Assembly (NCBI GenBank): GCA_002405755.1
Contig: DHMK01000074.1
Location: 18,143-23,808, forward strand
DNA from: Clostridiales bacterium UBA4644
Lineage (GTDB): Bacteria; Bacillota; Clostridia; Oscillospirales; Butyricicoccaceae
Direction of reading: 5' to 3'
DNA length: 5,666 bases
In this document: one piece after another, positions 1 through 4,736 of the stretch
Position numbering within the stretch: the stretch's first letter is position 1
How the letters are laid out: every line of letters begins with the position of its first letter
Notes under the pieces: generated by a model
The model's input: the letters and a program-made list of their open reading frames with translations, nothing else
What the model was told of the DNA's origin: nothing
Databases searched by the model: none
Translations under genes and position numbers: made by a program

Positions 1-87
1 ACGGAAAGAGCGCAGAAATGCGCGCTCCACGAATGTGACCGGCACTGCCGATGACATAATATCATAATAGTAAAGGAGAAAAAACAC

Positions 88-1271
88 ATGAAAAGCAAAA
101 AAGCGCGCTGCTTTTGAGCTTTACCTCGCTGCTCATCTGCTTCGCCATGCTGGTCGGCTCCACCTTCGCCTGGTTTACCGATACGGAGACTACGGGGGTC
201 AACAAGATCATGGCCGGTAATCTGAAGGTGGATATCGTAGACAAAGAAGGTGCTCATCTTGATAACCTGAGCTTCCAGAACAAGGAAGGAAGCGACAATA
301 TCCTTTGGGAGCCGGGCGTGACCTTCCTGACCCAGGGCTTTAAGATCAAGAACGACGGCAATCTGGCCCTGAAGTGGAAGATGACGGTCAATAAGGGCGT
401 AAAGGGCGAAACGGATCAGTTTGACCTGAAGGATGTTATTGATTTCTCTATTGTCACAATGGATACCAGCGCTGATACGCCTGTTGAAAAGGAAGTGGAT
501 CTGGCTGCCTTTGAGGGAGAGCTGCCCAGCGGTATGAGCGAGGTTTATTACCTGAAGGCCCATATGCAGGAGAGCGCCGGCAATGACTATCAGAACCTGA
601 CGCTGGACGGCATCACGGTCACTGTCTACGCCACGCAGCTGAATTCTGAGAATGACAGCTATGGCCCGGACTATGACAAGGACGCTGTGTATCCTGCGGT
701 CGTAAGCTCTCTGAAGGAGGTAAATGAAGCCATTGCCTCCGGAAACGCCTCGATTATCATTGACGGAAACTTTACGGTAGATGTCGCAGATAATGGCGGT
801 TGGACTGCCTTTTACTTCAGCAAGGCAGAATACCCGAATATGGCCAAACAGATCGTTCTTGACGGCAACGGCACGGTAATGAGCAATAAATTTGCTATTT
901 GGGCAAATCTTGGCGCAGACATCGTGATCAATGGCGGTACTTATGACAATACGGAAGGAAATGAAAGCGGAGAACAGCTGATCTATGCCAATCAGGACGG
1001 CAAGATCACGATCAACGGCGGCACATTTATTATGAAGCAAATCAATGGCGGATTGACATTCAACATCTCCAATCAGGCGGATGGCCTTGGCGGCACGATC
1101 ATTATTAAGGGCGGCCTGTTCAATCAAAAGCCTGTTTGCGGAACCGCATGGCAAACGCAAGATGAGTGGAATGCAGAAACGGGCACCGGCATCAAAGTAG
1201 CCGAAGGATATATGATTGAAGAAGTAACGATCGACGGAGCAACCTGGTATAAGGTTGTTGCTGAAAACTAA
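88..1271 (+). CDS. TasA/camelysin-like secreted protein with SipW-type signal peptide and beta-helix-like C-terminus (frameshifted near start)
   Basis: The long frame is open from TTG 114 (385 residues). The proper start is ATG 88, placed 9 nt after AAAGGAG (72-78), but its frame meets TGA after nine codons. One extra A in the A6 run at 97-102 would join the two into a 394-residue protein starting MKSKKSALLLSFTSLL. Residues 1-19 of the long frame plus the missing start give a basic-hydrophobic signal ending GSTFA|WFTD, the SipW-dependent class found on TasA and camelysin. Residues about 33-190 follow the usual pattern of that family: AGNLKVDI, a WEPG motif, an IKNDGNLALKWK strand and a late ITVTVYATQ strand. 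Residues 195-385 carry IDGN, INGGTY, INGGTF and IKGGLF turns, as in right-handed beta-helices, and end with an EGY...GATWYKV motif. By family knowledge it would be exported, cut by SipW-like peptidase and join the surface or a fibre. The cognate SipW is not in the window. The frameshift may be real, phase-variable or a sequence error. Confidence 0.85.
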
Positions 1272-1314
1272 TTTGTTGTCAAGCCCTTTTGACAGAACCG
1301 TTTTCCCCATCCCA

Positions 1315-1343
1315 CGGCGGCAGGCCCCCTGCCGCCGGTTTTT
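1315..1343 (+). terminator. Intrinsic terminator of the TasA-like gene
   Basis: A perfect 10-bp GC-rich stem (1315-1324 with 1328-1337), a CCC loop and then GTTTTT. It lies 43 nt after the stop codon and separates the secreted-protein gene from the smpB transcription unit. Confidence 0.9.
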
Positions 1344-1378
1344 GCAAACGCTGTCGCAAACTGTAATGAAGATGTAAC

Positions 1379-1407
1379 TTGACCTGCGGGGCGTTTTGCC
1401 GTATGAT
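1379..1407 (+). promoter_or_regulatory. Sigma-A promoter of smpB-ssrA
   Basis: TTGACC (1379-1384), a 17-bp spacer and TATGAT (1402-1407) give an expected start near 1414. This rules out in-frame upstream starts for smpB (for example TTG 1396) and leaves TTG 1441 as the start. Confidence 0.8.
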
Positions 1408-1440
1408 AGACATGAGCCAAAACGAAAGGAGGGCCGCCCC

Positions 1441-1902
1441 TTGGAAAAGGAAAAGATCAAGCAGATCACCGTTAACCGCAAGGCGCGGCACGACTATTTC
1501 GTGGAGGAGACCTATGAATGCGGCATCGCCCTGGCGGGCACCGAGGTCAAAAGCCTGCGGGCCGGGGCCGTCAACCTGAAGGACAGCTATTGCTCCATCG
1601 ACGGCGGCGAGCTGTTCGTCAACGGGATGCACATCTCCCCCTATGAGCAGGGCAATATCTTCAACCGGGACCCCATGCGCAAGCGCAAGCTGCTGATGCA
1701 CCGGCGGGAGATCCTGAAGCTCTTCGGCTATGTGAAGCGCGATGGCTACAGCCTGATCCCCTTGAGCCTTTATTTCAAGGGCTCCCGGGTGAAGCTGGAG
1801 CTGGGGCTTTGCCGGGGCAAAAAGCTCCACGACAAGCGGGACGATCTGGCCCGGCGGGATGCTTCCCGGGAGATGGAGCGGGCCATGAAGGAACGGAGAT
1901 AA
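1441..1902 (+). CDS. smpB: SsrA-binding protein SmpB
   Basis: A protein of 153 residues, the usual SmpB size. SmpB binds the tRNA-like domain of tmRNA and brings it to ribosomes stalled on broken messages (trans-translation, cytoplasm). Recognisable pieces in order are the N-terminal KQITVNRKARHDYF, the beta-barrel core with GTEVKSLRAGAVNLKDSY, the HISPYEQGN segment, RKRKLLMHRREI, then IPLSLYFKGSRVKLELGL and the basic C-terminal tail GKKLHDKRDDL, which enters the empty mRNA channel. The start is TTG, chosen because AAAGGAGG (1425-1432) lies 8 nt upstream and the promoter's start site falls at about 1414. ssrA follows 28 nt after the stop, and with no strong separate promoter visible between them the two are probably co-transcribed and the tmRNA then processed. 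No defect is seen. Confidence 0.97.
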   Translation: MEKEKIKQITVNRKARHDYFVEETYECGIALAGTEVKSLRAGAVNLKDSYCSIDGGELFVNGMHISPYEQGNIFNRDPMRKRKLLMHRREILKLFGYVKRDGYSLIPLSLYFKGSRVKLELGLCRGKKLHDKRDDLARRDASREMERAMKERR

Positions 1903-1930
1903 CTGCGGGTAATATCATTTTATTTTATAA

Positions 1931-2276
1931 GGGGGCGTAAAGGTTTCGACGGGGATCCTGAGGCAGGTTCAGCGAGCAGAGGCGCCCGACCTCTATAAAA
2001 CGAGCAACCTTAAAACAAACGACGAATCTAATTTCGCGTACGCGGCCTAACTAAGGCTGCCGTCTTTCCCGGGAGGGCCACGGCCCGGAGAGAGGCGTGG
2101 ATCAGTGGCGTCCGTGAGTACGGTAAGCTTTGCCCGTGCCATGCATCATGAAGCTACCAAGGGCTGAAGACTGACGGCCGCCGTCAGCCCGAGGGAACGC
2201 AAACGACCGTCTGCGCTCGGAGAAAGACCTGTGGACGGGTTTTCGGACAGGGGTTCGATTCCCCTCGCCTCCACCA
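1931..2276 (+). ncRNA. ssrA: Transfer-messenger RNA (tmRNA)
   Basis: It acts as an alanine tRNA and as a short mRNA that tags stalled proteins for proteolysis. The 5' end GGGGGCGTAAAGGTTTCGAC is the bacterial tmRNA signature. The acceptor stem pairs 1931-1937 with 2266-2272 and has G-U at the third pair, the identity element for alanyl-tRNA synthetase. The T arm (AGGGG, TTCGATT, CCCCT; 2249-2265), discriminator A 2273 and encoded CCA 2274-2276 complete the tRNA-like part. The tag frame and several GC-rich hairpins (for example around 2058-2100), presumably the pseudoknots, lie between. One-piece form of 346 nt, directly after smpB. Confidence 0.98.
2015..2050 (+). other. tmRNA proteolysis-tag reading frame
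   Basis: Codons from 2018 to the stop at 2048-2050 read NDESNFAYAA, a typical tag ending in two small residues for ClpXP-type recognition. The codon in the resume position is ACA (Thr, 2015-2017), not the usual GCA (Ala), if the resume point matches the family alignment. The exact resume codon is inferred. Confidence 0.85.
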
Positions 2277-2317
2277 AAAGTCCACCGTAATTTTGATAGA
2301 ATTACGGTGGACTTTTT
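2277..2317 (+). terminator. Intrinsic terminator of ssrA
   Basis: A 16-bp perfect stem (2277-2292 with 2300-2315), a 7-nt loop TTGATAG, and a T tract at 2313-2317, starting right after the tmRNA CCA end. Part of its left arm and loop recurs inverted at 4134-4151. Confidence 0.95.
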
Positions 2318-2372
2318 CTATGCCCGAAAACCGCTTGATACAAGGCTTTTCGGCTGTTTCAGCACATAAGCG

Positions 2373-2407
2373 AACCCCGCCACAGAGCAATTCTGCGGCG
2401 GGGTTTT
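2373..2407 (+). terminator. Probable intrinsic terminator
   Basis: AACCCCGCC (2373-2381) pairs with GGCGGGGTT (2397-2405). An A-C mismatch and an inner CAGA/TCTG stem lie between, and TTTT ends at 2407. There is no gene between the ssrA terminator and this hairpin, so it probably served a gene now lost, or acts as a second stop for ssrA read-through. Confidence 0.6.
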
Positions 2408-2444
2408 GTGCGTTTTTACGGCTGGTTCAGCGGTATGAGCCGTT

Positions 2445-2477
2445 GTAATCGTTAAACGGCTGGGGTAATCGTTAAAC
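2445..2477. repeat. Two direct copies of GTAATCGTTAAAC
   Basis: Exact 13-bp copies at 2445-2457 and 2465-2477, 20 bp apart, immediately before the hsdS remnant. The spacing shifts the reading frame, so this is not a coding repeat. It could be a small slippage duplication or a binding site. Confidence 0.7.
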
Positions 2478-2581
2478 AGCCGAGTTCTGATAATACTCCT
2501 TATGAGAAAATCGGCGATGAAGTGCGGTCGTTGGCGGATGAGGTGCCGTTTGACATCCCCGATTCGTGGGAGTGGGTAACC
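2456..2581 (+). pseudogene. Fragment of type I restriction-modification specificity subunit (HsdS)
   Basis: The frame open from 2456 reads SSDNTPYEKIGDEVRSL and then VPFDIPDSWEWV. This is the stereotyped stretch just before a target-recognition domain in many Firmicutes HsdS proteins, which choose the DNA sequence methylated and cut by the HsdMR complex. Only about 40 codons remain. There is a stop at 2453-2455, no start with a ribosome binding site, and past 2581 the sequence becomes the reverse complement of an acetyltransferase gene. No hsdM or hsdR is nearby. It is a dead remnant of a defence island. The assignment rests on motif memory, not on a search. Confidence 0.7.
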
Positions 2582-2873
2582 GTAGCCTTTCTTCTGATGT
2601 TCCGGTGCAATAAACAGACGATTCAGCACATTGATGGCAGAATCGCTTGCATCCAACACGGCGCCTCCGATCAAGTCGCCTTTATCGTCAAAAAGCTCAA
2701 AACGGTTTTTTGTCGGATCGCACATGGCAATTTCAGGAAGCATGTCCGGCTCGTTATCATCTTCGTCCTCTTCTATCAGATTTGGGGGGCAGGGATTGGA
2801 CTCAAACGCAGCGCTATAGATTTCGTTCAGCCGCCGCAGTTCTTCTTTTTCGGATTTCCTGATTTTTAACATA

Positions 2874-3392
2874 TTACAGATTCCTTTTTCGTACGCCATC
2901 AAGGTTATCCCAAAAGGCATCAAACTCCGCTTCGCTGATGCTTCCGTTTTTGATCAGTATCTTGTACGGAACGCCGCGCCAATCATATTCTATTCCTGAC
3001 TCGACATACCCGTTTTTCTCGTAAAAGGCTTTGCGCCTTACTCTCTGCTCATAATTCGGTGCGTCGGAAACATCTGCTTCCATATCAAGGATGATTCTGT
3101 TGCCTTTATAACGCTCGGCAATCAGCCCGAGCAGCGCCGAGCCGTACCCGTGATCGCGCAGCTCCTCGACGATGGCAATGAAAAGTATGTGCGTGATATC
3201 CCCAAAGGTCAGCGTCGAATAAAACCCGCAGAAAACTTCTCCGTCATAGCAGGCAATCAACTCACTTTCCCCATTTTGACCCATAAGGAATCGGACGGGG
3301 ACACGCTCTTCCTTCGGGAAAGCGGTACGGTACAGGGAATCAAACTTTTCGTAGTCTGCAAAGTGATTGGTAATTTGTTTTTCGGTAAGCAT
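2874..3392 (-). CDS. GNAT-family N-acetyltransferase
   Basis: A complete protein of 172 residues. GNAT enzymes move an acetyl group from acetyl-CoA to an amine of a small molecule, antibiotic, peptide or protein; the substrate here cannot be told. Motif A is clear at FIAIVEELRDHGYGSALL, with the R79-x-x-G82-Y-G84 pyrophosphate loop, and motif B at RKAFYEKNGYVESG (120-133). The N-terminal FDSLYRTAFPKEERVP suits the group of small-molecule GNATs. The ATG start lies 5 nt after AAGAAAGGA (complement of 3398-3406). It starts 20 nt after marR stops and is followed, after one base, by the second, broken acetyltransferase, so it is the middle gene of a three-gene operon from the 3866-3900 promoter. 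Control by the MarR protein is inferred. Confidence 0.9.
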   Translation of the reverse strand: MLTEKQITNHFADYEKFDSLYRTAFPKEERVPVRFLMGQNGESELIACYDGEVFCGFYSTLTFGDITHILFIAIVEELRDHGYGSALLGLIAERYKGNRIILDMEADVSDAPNYEQRVRRKAFYEKNGYVESGIEYDWRGVPYKILIKNGSISEAEFDAFWDNLDGVRKRNL

Positions 3393-3412
3393 AAAATCCT
3401 TTCTTGGAGGGC

Positions 3413-3838
3413 TTATACGCCAAAGGAATCCTTCAGCCGCTCGCAGAAATCCTCAAAATTCCCGATGCTTTCCTCATCGACAGAGGAAGCAGCAAACGCC
3501 TCTTCTTCTGCACGATAAATGGCATCCAGGCATTTCCGTGCGTATGCTTTTCCGGAATCGGTCAGAACGATATTCATTTCCCGCCGTTTTCCGGGGATTC
3601 GCTCCAGTCTGACATAGCCCTTTTCCATACATTCTTTCGTTATCGTGTTAAAGGTGGTGCGAGGAAGCATCCAATCCTCGCAGATTTGCTTTTGCGAATG
3701 TGGGCTTCCGTCGTCAAGGGCATAGAGCAAGCATATCATATTCACCTTTACGCCAAGCTTGACCGCCATCCGCTCATATATCCCGTCGATACGGTTGACA
3801 ACAACCATCAGCCGACGGATAAGTGTACGGTTTTCCAT
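3413..3838 (-). CDS. MarR-family transcriptional regulator
   Basis: A protein of 141 residues, usual for MarR. These are homodimeric winged-helix proteins that repress nearby genes and often let go on binding a small ligand. Residues 47-76 (SQKQICEDWMLPRTTFNTIT...KGYV) form the helix-turn-helix; 77-98 (LERIPGKRREMNIVLTDSGK) form the wing, with the family's typical basic tip and LTxxG end. Flanking helices 1-35 and 95-141 would form the dimer interface. ATG 3838 was chosen because AAGGAG (complement of 3845-3850) lies 6 nt upstream; the ATG at 3844 overlaps that site. It is first in an operon with two acetyltransferase genes, a layout common for efflux or detoxification modules, and its own promoter holds a perfect palindrome that would be a natural autoregulatory operator. 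Confidence 0.92.
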   Translation of the reverse strand: MENRTLIRRLMVVVNRIDGIYERMAVKLGVKVNMICLLYALDDGSPHSQKQICEDWMLPRTTFNTITKECMEKGYVRLERIPGKRREMNIVLTDSGKAYARKCLDAIYRAEEEAFAASSVDEESIGNFEDFCERLKDSFGV

Positions 3839-3865
3839 AAACATCTCCTTATAATCTGAATTTGT

Positions 3866-3879
3866 ATTATAATTATAAT
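3866..3879. promoter_or_regulatory. Palindromic operator candidate over the marR -10 region
   Basis: ATTATAATTATAAT is a perfect 14-bp palindrome covering both TATAAT copies. MarR dimers bind AT-rich palindromes of this size, and its place would block RNA polymerase. Binding is inferred. AT-rich tandem -10 boxes could give the symmetry by chance. Confidence 0.5.
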
Positions 3880-3900
3880 CCCGTTTCGTATTTTTGCCAA
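3866..3900 (-). promoter_or_regulatory. Sigma-A promoter of the marR-GNAT operon
   Basis: On the minus strand TTGGCA (3900-3895), a 17-bp spacer and a consensus TATAAT (3877-3872). A second TATAAT follows directly (3871-3866). The expected start is close to 3865, giving a leader of about 27 nt before ATG 3838. Confidence 0.85.
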
Positions 3901-3948
3901 GACATGGTTTGTCTGCCTTGCGGTTGTCCGAGTCTATCCACAAGGGGA

Positions 3949-3999
3949 AAACGGCGATTTTGCATCTGCATTTTGGCGCAGATGCAAAAATCGCCGTTT
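3949..3999. repeat. Long imperfect hairpin, possible bidirectional terminator
   Basis: A 21-nt left arm (3949-3969, AAACGGCGATTTTGCATCTG...) pairs with 3978-3999 with only one bulged A. The loop is 8 nt. Only short T runs follow on each side (TTT on +, TTTT on -). It lies upstream of the marR promoter and could isolate that promoter from minus-strand transcription coming from the array. Confidence 0.75.
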
Positions 4000-4014
4000 G
4001 AGCAGCAAAGGACC

Positions 4015-4141
4015 TGATAGAATAGGAGTTTTCGGTGGACGCATTTTTGTGTCTACATTCAAGACGCTAAACTGCACCCCCCTAAAATCAAAATGCACCC
4101 CCTCTGAATCGGAGTTGCACCCCCTTAACGGGTTTCTATCA
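4015..4141. mobile_element. Possible mobile-element remnant bounded by TGATAGAA inverted ends
   Basis: TGATAGAA at 4015-4022 is matched by TTCTATCA at 4134-4141, bounding 127 bp that contain three GGGGGTGCA repeats (minus-strand reading). Multiple short repeats near the tips are typical of some insertion sequences, for example the IS21 family, but no transposase sequence and no clear target duplication are visible. The call is tentative. Confidence 0.25.
4073..4124. repeat. Three TGCACCCCC direct repeats at helical spacing
   Basis: Copies start at 4073, 4094 and 4116, so the spacing is 21 and 22 bp, about two DNA turns. All three would face the same side of the helix, which suggests a protein-binding array. 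Confidence 0.8.
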
Positions 4142-4151
4142 AAATTACGGT
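4134..4151 (-). repeat. 18-bp inverted copy of part of the ssrA terminator
   Basis: The minus strand reads ACCGTAATTTTGATAGAA, identical to 2284-2301 (left arm and loop of the ssrA terminator). The match stops at both ends. Chance identity of this length in a window this size is unlikely. Confidence 0.8.
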
Positions 4152-4165
4152 TCTTTTCCAAACAG

Positions 4166-4227
4166 GATCGGCCCGATGCCGATCGAAGCAAACCGCCGCC
4201 TTGACGCTGTTCTAAGGCGGCGGCTTT
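4166..4227 (+). terminator. Tandem hairpins, the second terminator-like
   Basis: GATCGGC/GCCGATC (4166-4172 with 4178-4184) is followed by CCGCCGCCTT/AAGGCGGCGG (4193-4202 with 4214-4223) and CTTT. The T tract is short. The hairpins sit just left of the tandem array and may mark its original edge. Confidence 0.5.
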
Positions 4228-4307
4228 GTGCTGCGTTAGCGCCGGTAAATTTTGCCCCTGTGTCGAAGCCTGTCGATTTTTGTCGGAAAATAAAAGCGCC
4301 GGAGCCA

Positions 4308-4336
4308 TTGACAAACCGGCCCGGTAGGAGTATGCT
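4308..4336 (+). promoter_or_regulatory. Promoter of conserved RNA, unit 1
   Basis: TTGACA (4308-4313), 17 bp, TATGCT (4331-4336). The same arrangement is found at 4840-4868 and 5377-5405. Three TGTCG words at 10-bp intervals lie upstream. Confidence 0.75.
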
Positions 4337-4342
4337 GTAATC

Positions 4343-4444
4343 AATAAGGATGCTCGCTCATGGCTGCAGCGGACATTCTTAGAAAGCCGTTATGGCTTGA
4401 GACCGCGCCGCTTAAAGTCATACGAGCGGCGCGGTCTTCCTTTT
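4343..4444 (+). ncRNA. Conserved 102-nt RNA, unit 1
   Basis: The predicted transcript runs from 7 nt after the -10 box to the T tract. It contains a small AAGCC/GGCTT hairpin (about 4384-4399) and a terminator stem GACCGCGCCGCT/AGCGGCGCGGTC (4401-4412 with 4425-4436) followed by TTCCTTTT. A frame ATG 4361 (MAAADILRKP) lies 9 nt after AAGG but runs through the terminator with no stop, so I favour a non-coding RNA. The family is not recognised. Confidence 0.6.
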
Positions 4445-4472
4445 ATCGAGAAAGAAAAACCGCTCTGTCTGC

Positions 4473-4500
4473 TTGACAAAGCGGCGGATCTGCATATAAT
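4473..4500 (+). promoter_or_regulatory. Antitoxin RNA promoter, unit 1
   Basis: TTGACA (4473-4478), 16 bp, consensus TATAAT (4495-4500). Identical in unit 3. Confidence 0.8.
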
Positions 4501-4506
4501 GGAATC

Positions 4507-4601
4507 AGAAGGGCGCTGCCGATAAGCGGTTAGCCTAAAGAATAAGTAATTTCAAACGAAATGACCGTCTTCCTTTGGCGAGGGGCGGTCATTTTCGTTT
4601 G
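4507..4601 (+). ncRNA. Candidate type I antitoxin RNA, unit 1
   Basis: It would start near 4507 and run into the shared convergent terminator, overlapping the last codons, stop and 3' end of the toxin message (4589-4675 gene). 3'-end antisense pairing of this kind is known for TxpA/RatA and BsrG/SR4 and leads to RNase III cleavage. No reading frame of note is seen. Expression is inferred from the promoter and hairpin. Confidence 0.55.
4553..4601. terminator. Bidirectional terminator between toxin 1 and its antitoxin RNA
   Basis: CAAACGAAATGACCG (4553-4567) pairs with CGGTCATTTTCGTTTG (4586-4601) with one extra base. The toxin stop codon lies inside the arm. T-rich sequence follows on both strands. 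Confidence 0.65.
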
Positions 4602-4675
4602 CAGATCTGATAAACCAGACTGCAAATGCTCACGATCAAAATACCGATCTGGATCAGCTCGGCGTATGTAACCAT
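4589..4675 (-). CDS. Small hydrophobic type I toxin-like peptide (holin-like toxin group), unit 1
   Basis: A 28-residue peptide that starts MVTYAELIQIG, has one membrane-spanning stretch (about residues 7-23, rich in I, L and V) and ends in a basic CKRK tail. That layout is typical of type I toxins that act in the cell membrane and of the 'putative holin-like toxin' group. ATG 4675 was chosen over ATG 4681 because AGGGAGG (complement of 4684-4690) is then 8 nt upstream. The leader folds over this site (see the hairpin at 4683-4700). It has its own promoter, converges with an antisense RNA and sits in a tandem array. Membrane toxicity is inferred from the family, not shown by sequence. Confidence 0.75.
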   Translation of the reverse strand: MVTYAELIQIGILIVSICSLVYQICKRK

Positions 4676-4682
4676 GTGCATC

Positions 4683-4700
4683 ACCTCCCTTCCGGGAAGT
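4683..4700 (-). promoter_or_regulatory. Hairpin hiding the toxin 1 Shine-Dalgarno site
   Basis: In the message ACUUCCC (4700-4694) pairs with GGGAGGU (4689-4683), one U-G pair, closed by a GGAA tetraloop. The right arm is the ribosome binding site. Type I toxin messages are often kept silent this way until processed. Confidence 0.65.
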
Positions 4701-4736
4701 GCCAACCGCCTACCGTATCTGGCAGCGCCTGCCCCT

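Larger units (their letters stand above)
2318..2872 (-). pseudogene. GNAT-family acetyltransferase, truncated after the acetyl-CoA motif
   Basis: The start is ATG 2872, one base after the stop of the upstream gene, with AAAAGGAA about 7-10 nt ahead; an earlier ATG at 2923 has no such support. Residues 1-98 look like a normal GNAT N-terminal half: acidic linker EEDEDDNEPD, strands up to NRLFIAPEHQKKGYG, with the Q93-K-K-G96-Y-G98 acetyl-CoA pyrophosphate loop. The following codons (2318-2578) are antisense to the hsdS remnant and to spacer DNA, so the last 86 residues are not GNAT. They lack the motif B region (usually a Y/FYxxxGF-like segment) and the C-terminal strands. The frame stays open by chance to TAG 2318-2320. 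Loss of half the fold predicts no activity. It is the last gene of the marR operon. Confidence 0.8.
3901..4258. other. Gene-free stretch with hairpins and repeats
   Basis: No frame here has a ribosome binding site plus a protein-like composition on either strand. The minus-strand open frame over 3934-4344 runs through repeats and hairpins and is judged non-coding. Contents are listed separately: a 21-bp hairpin, three TGCACCCCC repeats inside short inverted ends, a copy of part of the ssrA terminator, and two hairpins before the tandem array. Confidence 0.7.

Noticed and set aside
1..67. 3' end of an upstream gene (frame ending TAA 65-67 or TGA 52-54) and an imperfect GAGCGC hairpin at 8-27
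   Set aside because: Too short to recognise, and two frames are equally possible. The hairpin has no T tract.
1277..1294. TTGACA at 1289-1294 as a promoter, part of a TGTCAA/TTGACA inverted repeat
   Set aside because: No -10 box at proper distance, and the terminator stem lies where it should be.
1279..1830. Minus-strand frame of 183 codons
   Set aside because: It is antisense to smpB and to the terminator before it, with a composition dictated by the opposite strand and no ribosome binding site. SmpB is certain.
2251..2276. ssrA 3' end as an integration attachment site
   Set aside because: No second copy of the tmRNA 3' end and no integrase gene are present in the window, so an island at this site cannot be supported here.
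2184..2390. Minus-strand frame with RRGESNPCP-like sequence
   Set aside because: It is the reverse of the tmRNA 3' end and terminator, a well-known false protein produced opposite tRNA-like 3' ends.
3934..4344. Minus-strand frame with RGC...EGVHF...RGVQF pattern
   Set aside because: The protein pattern simply reflects the three GGGGGTGCA DNA repeats. There is no ribosome binding site and the frame overlaps two perfect hairpins.
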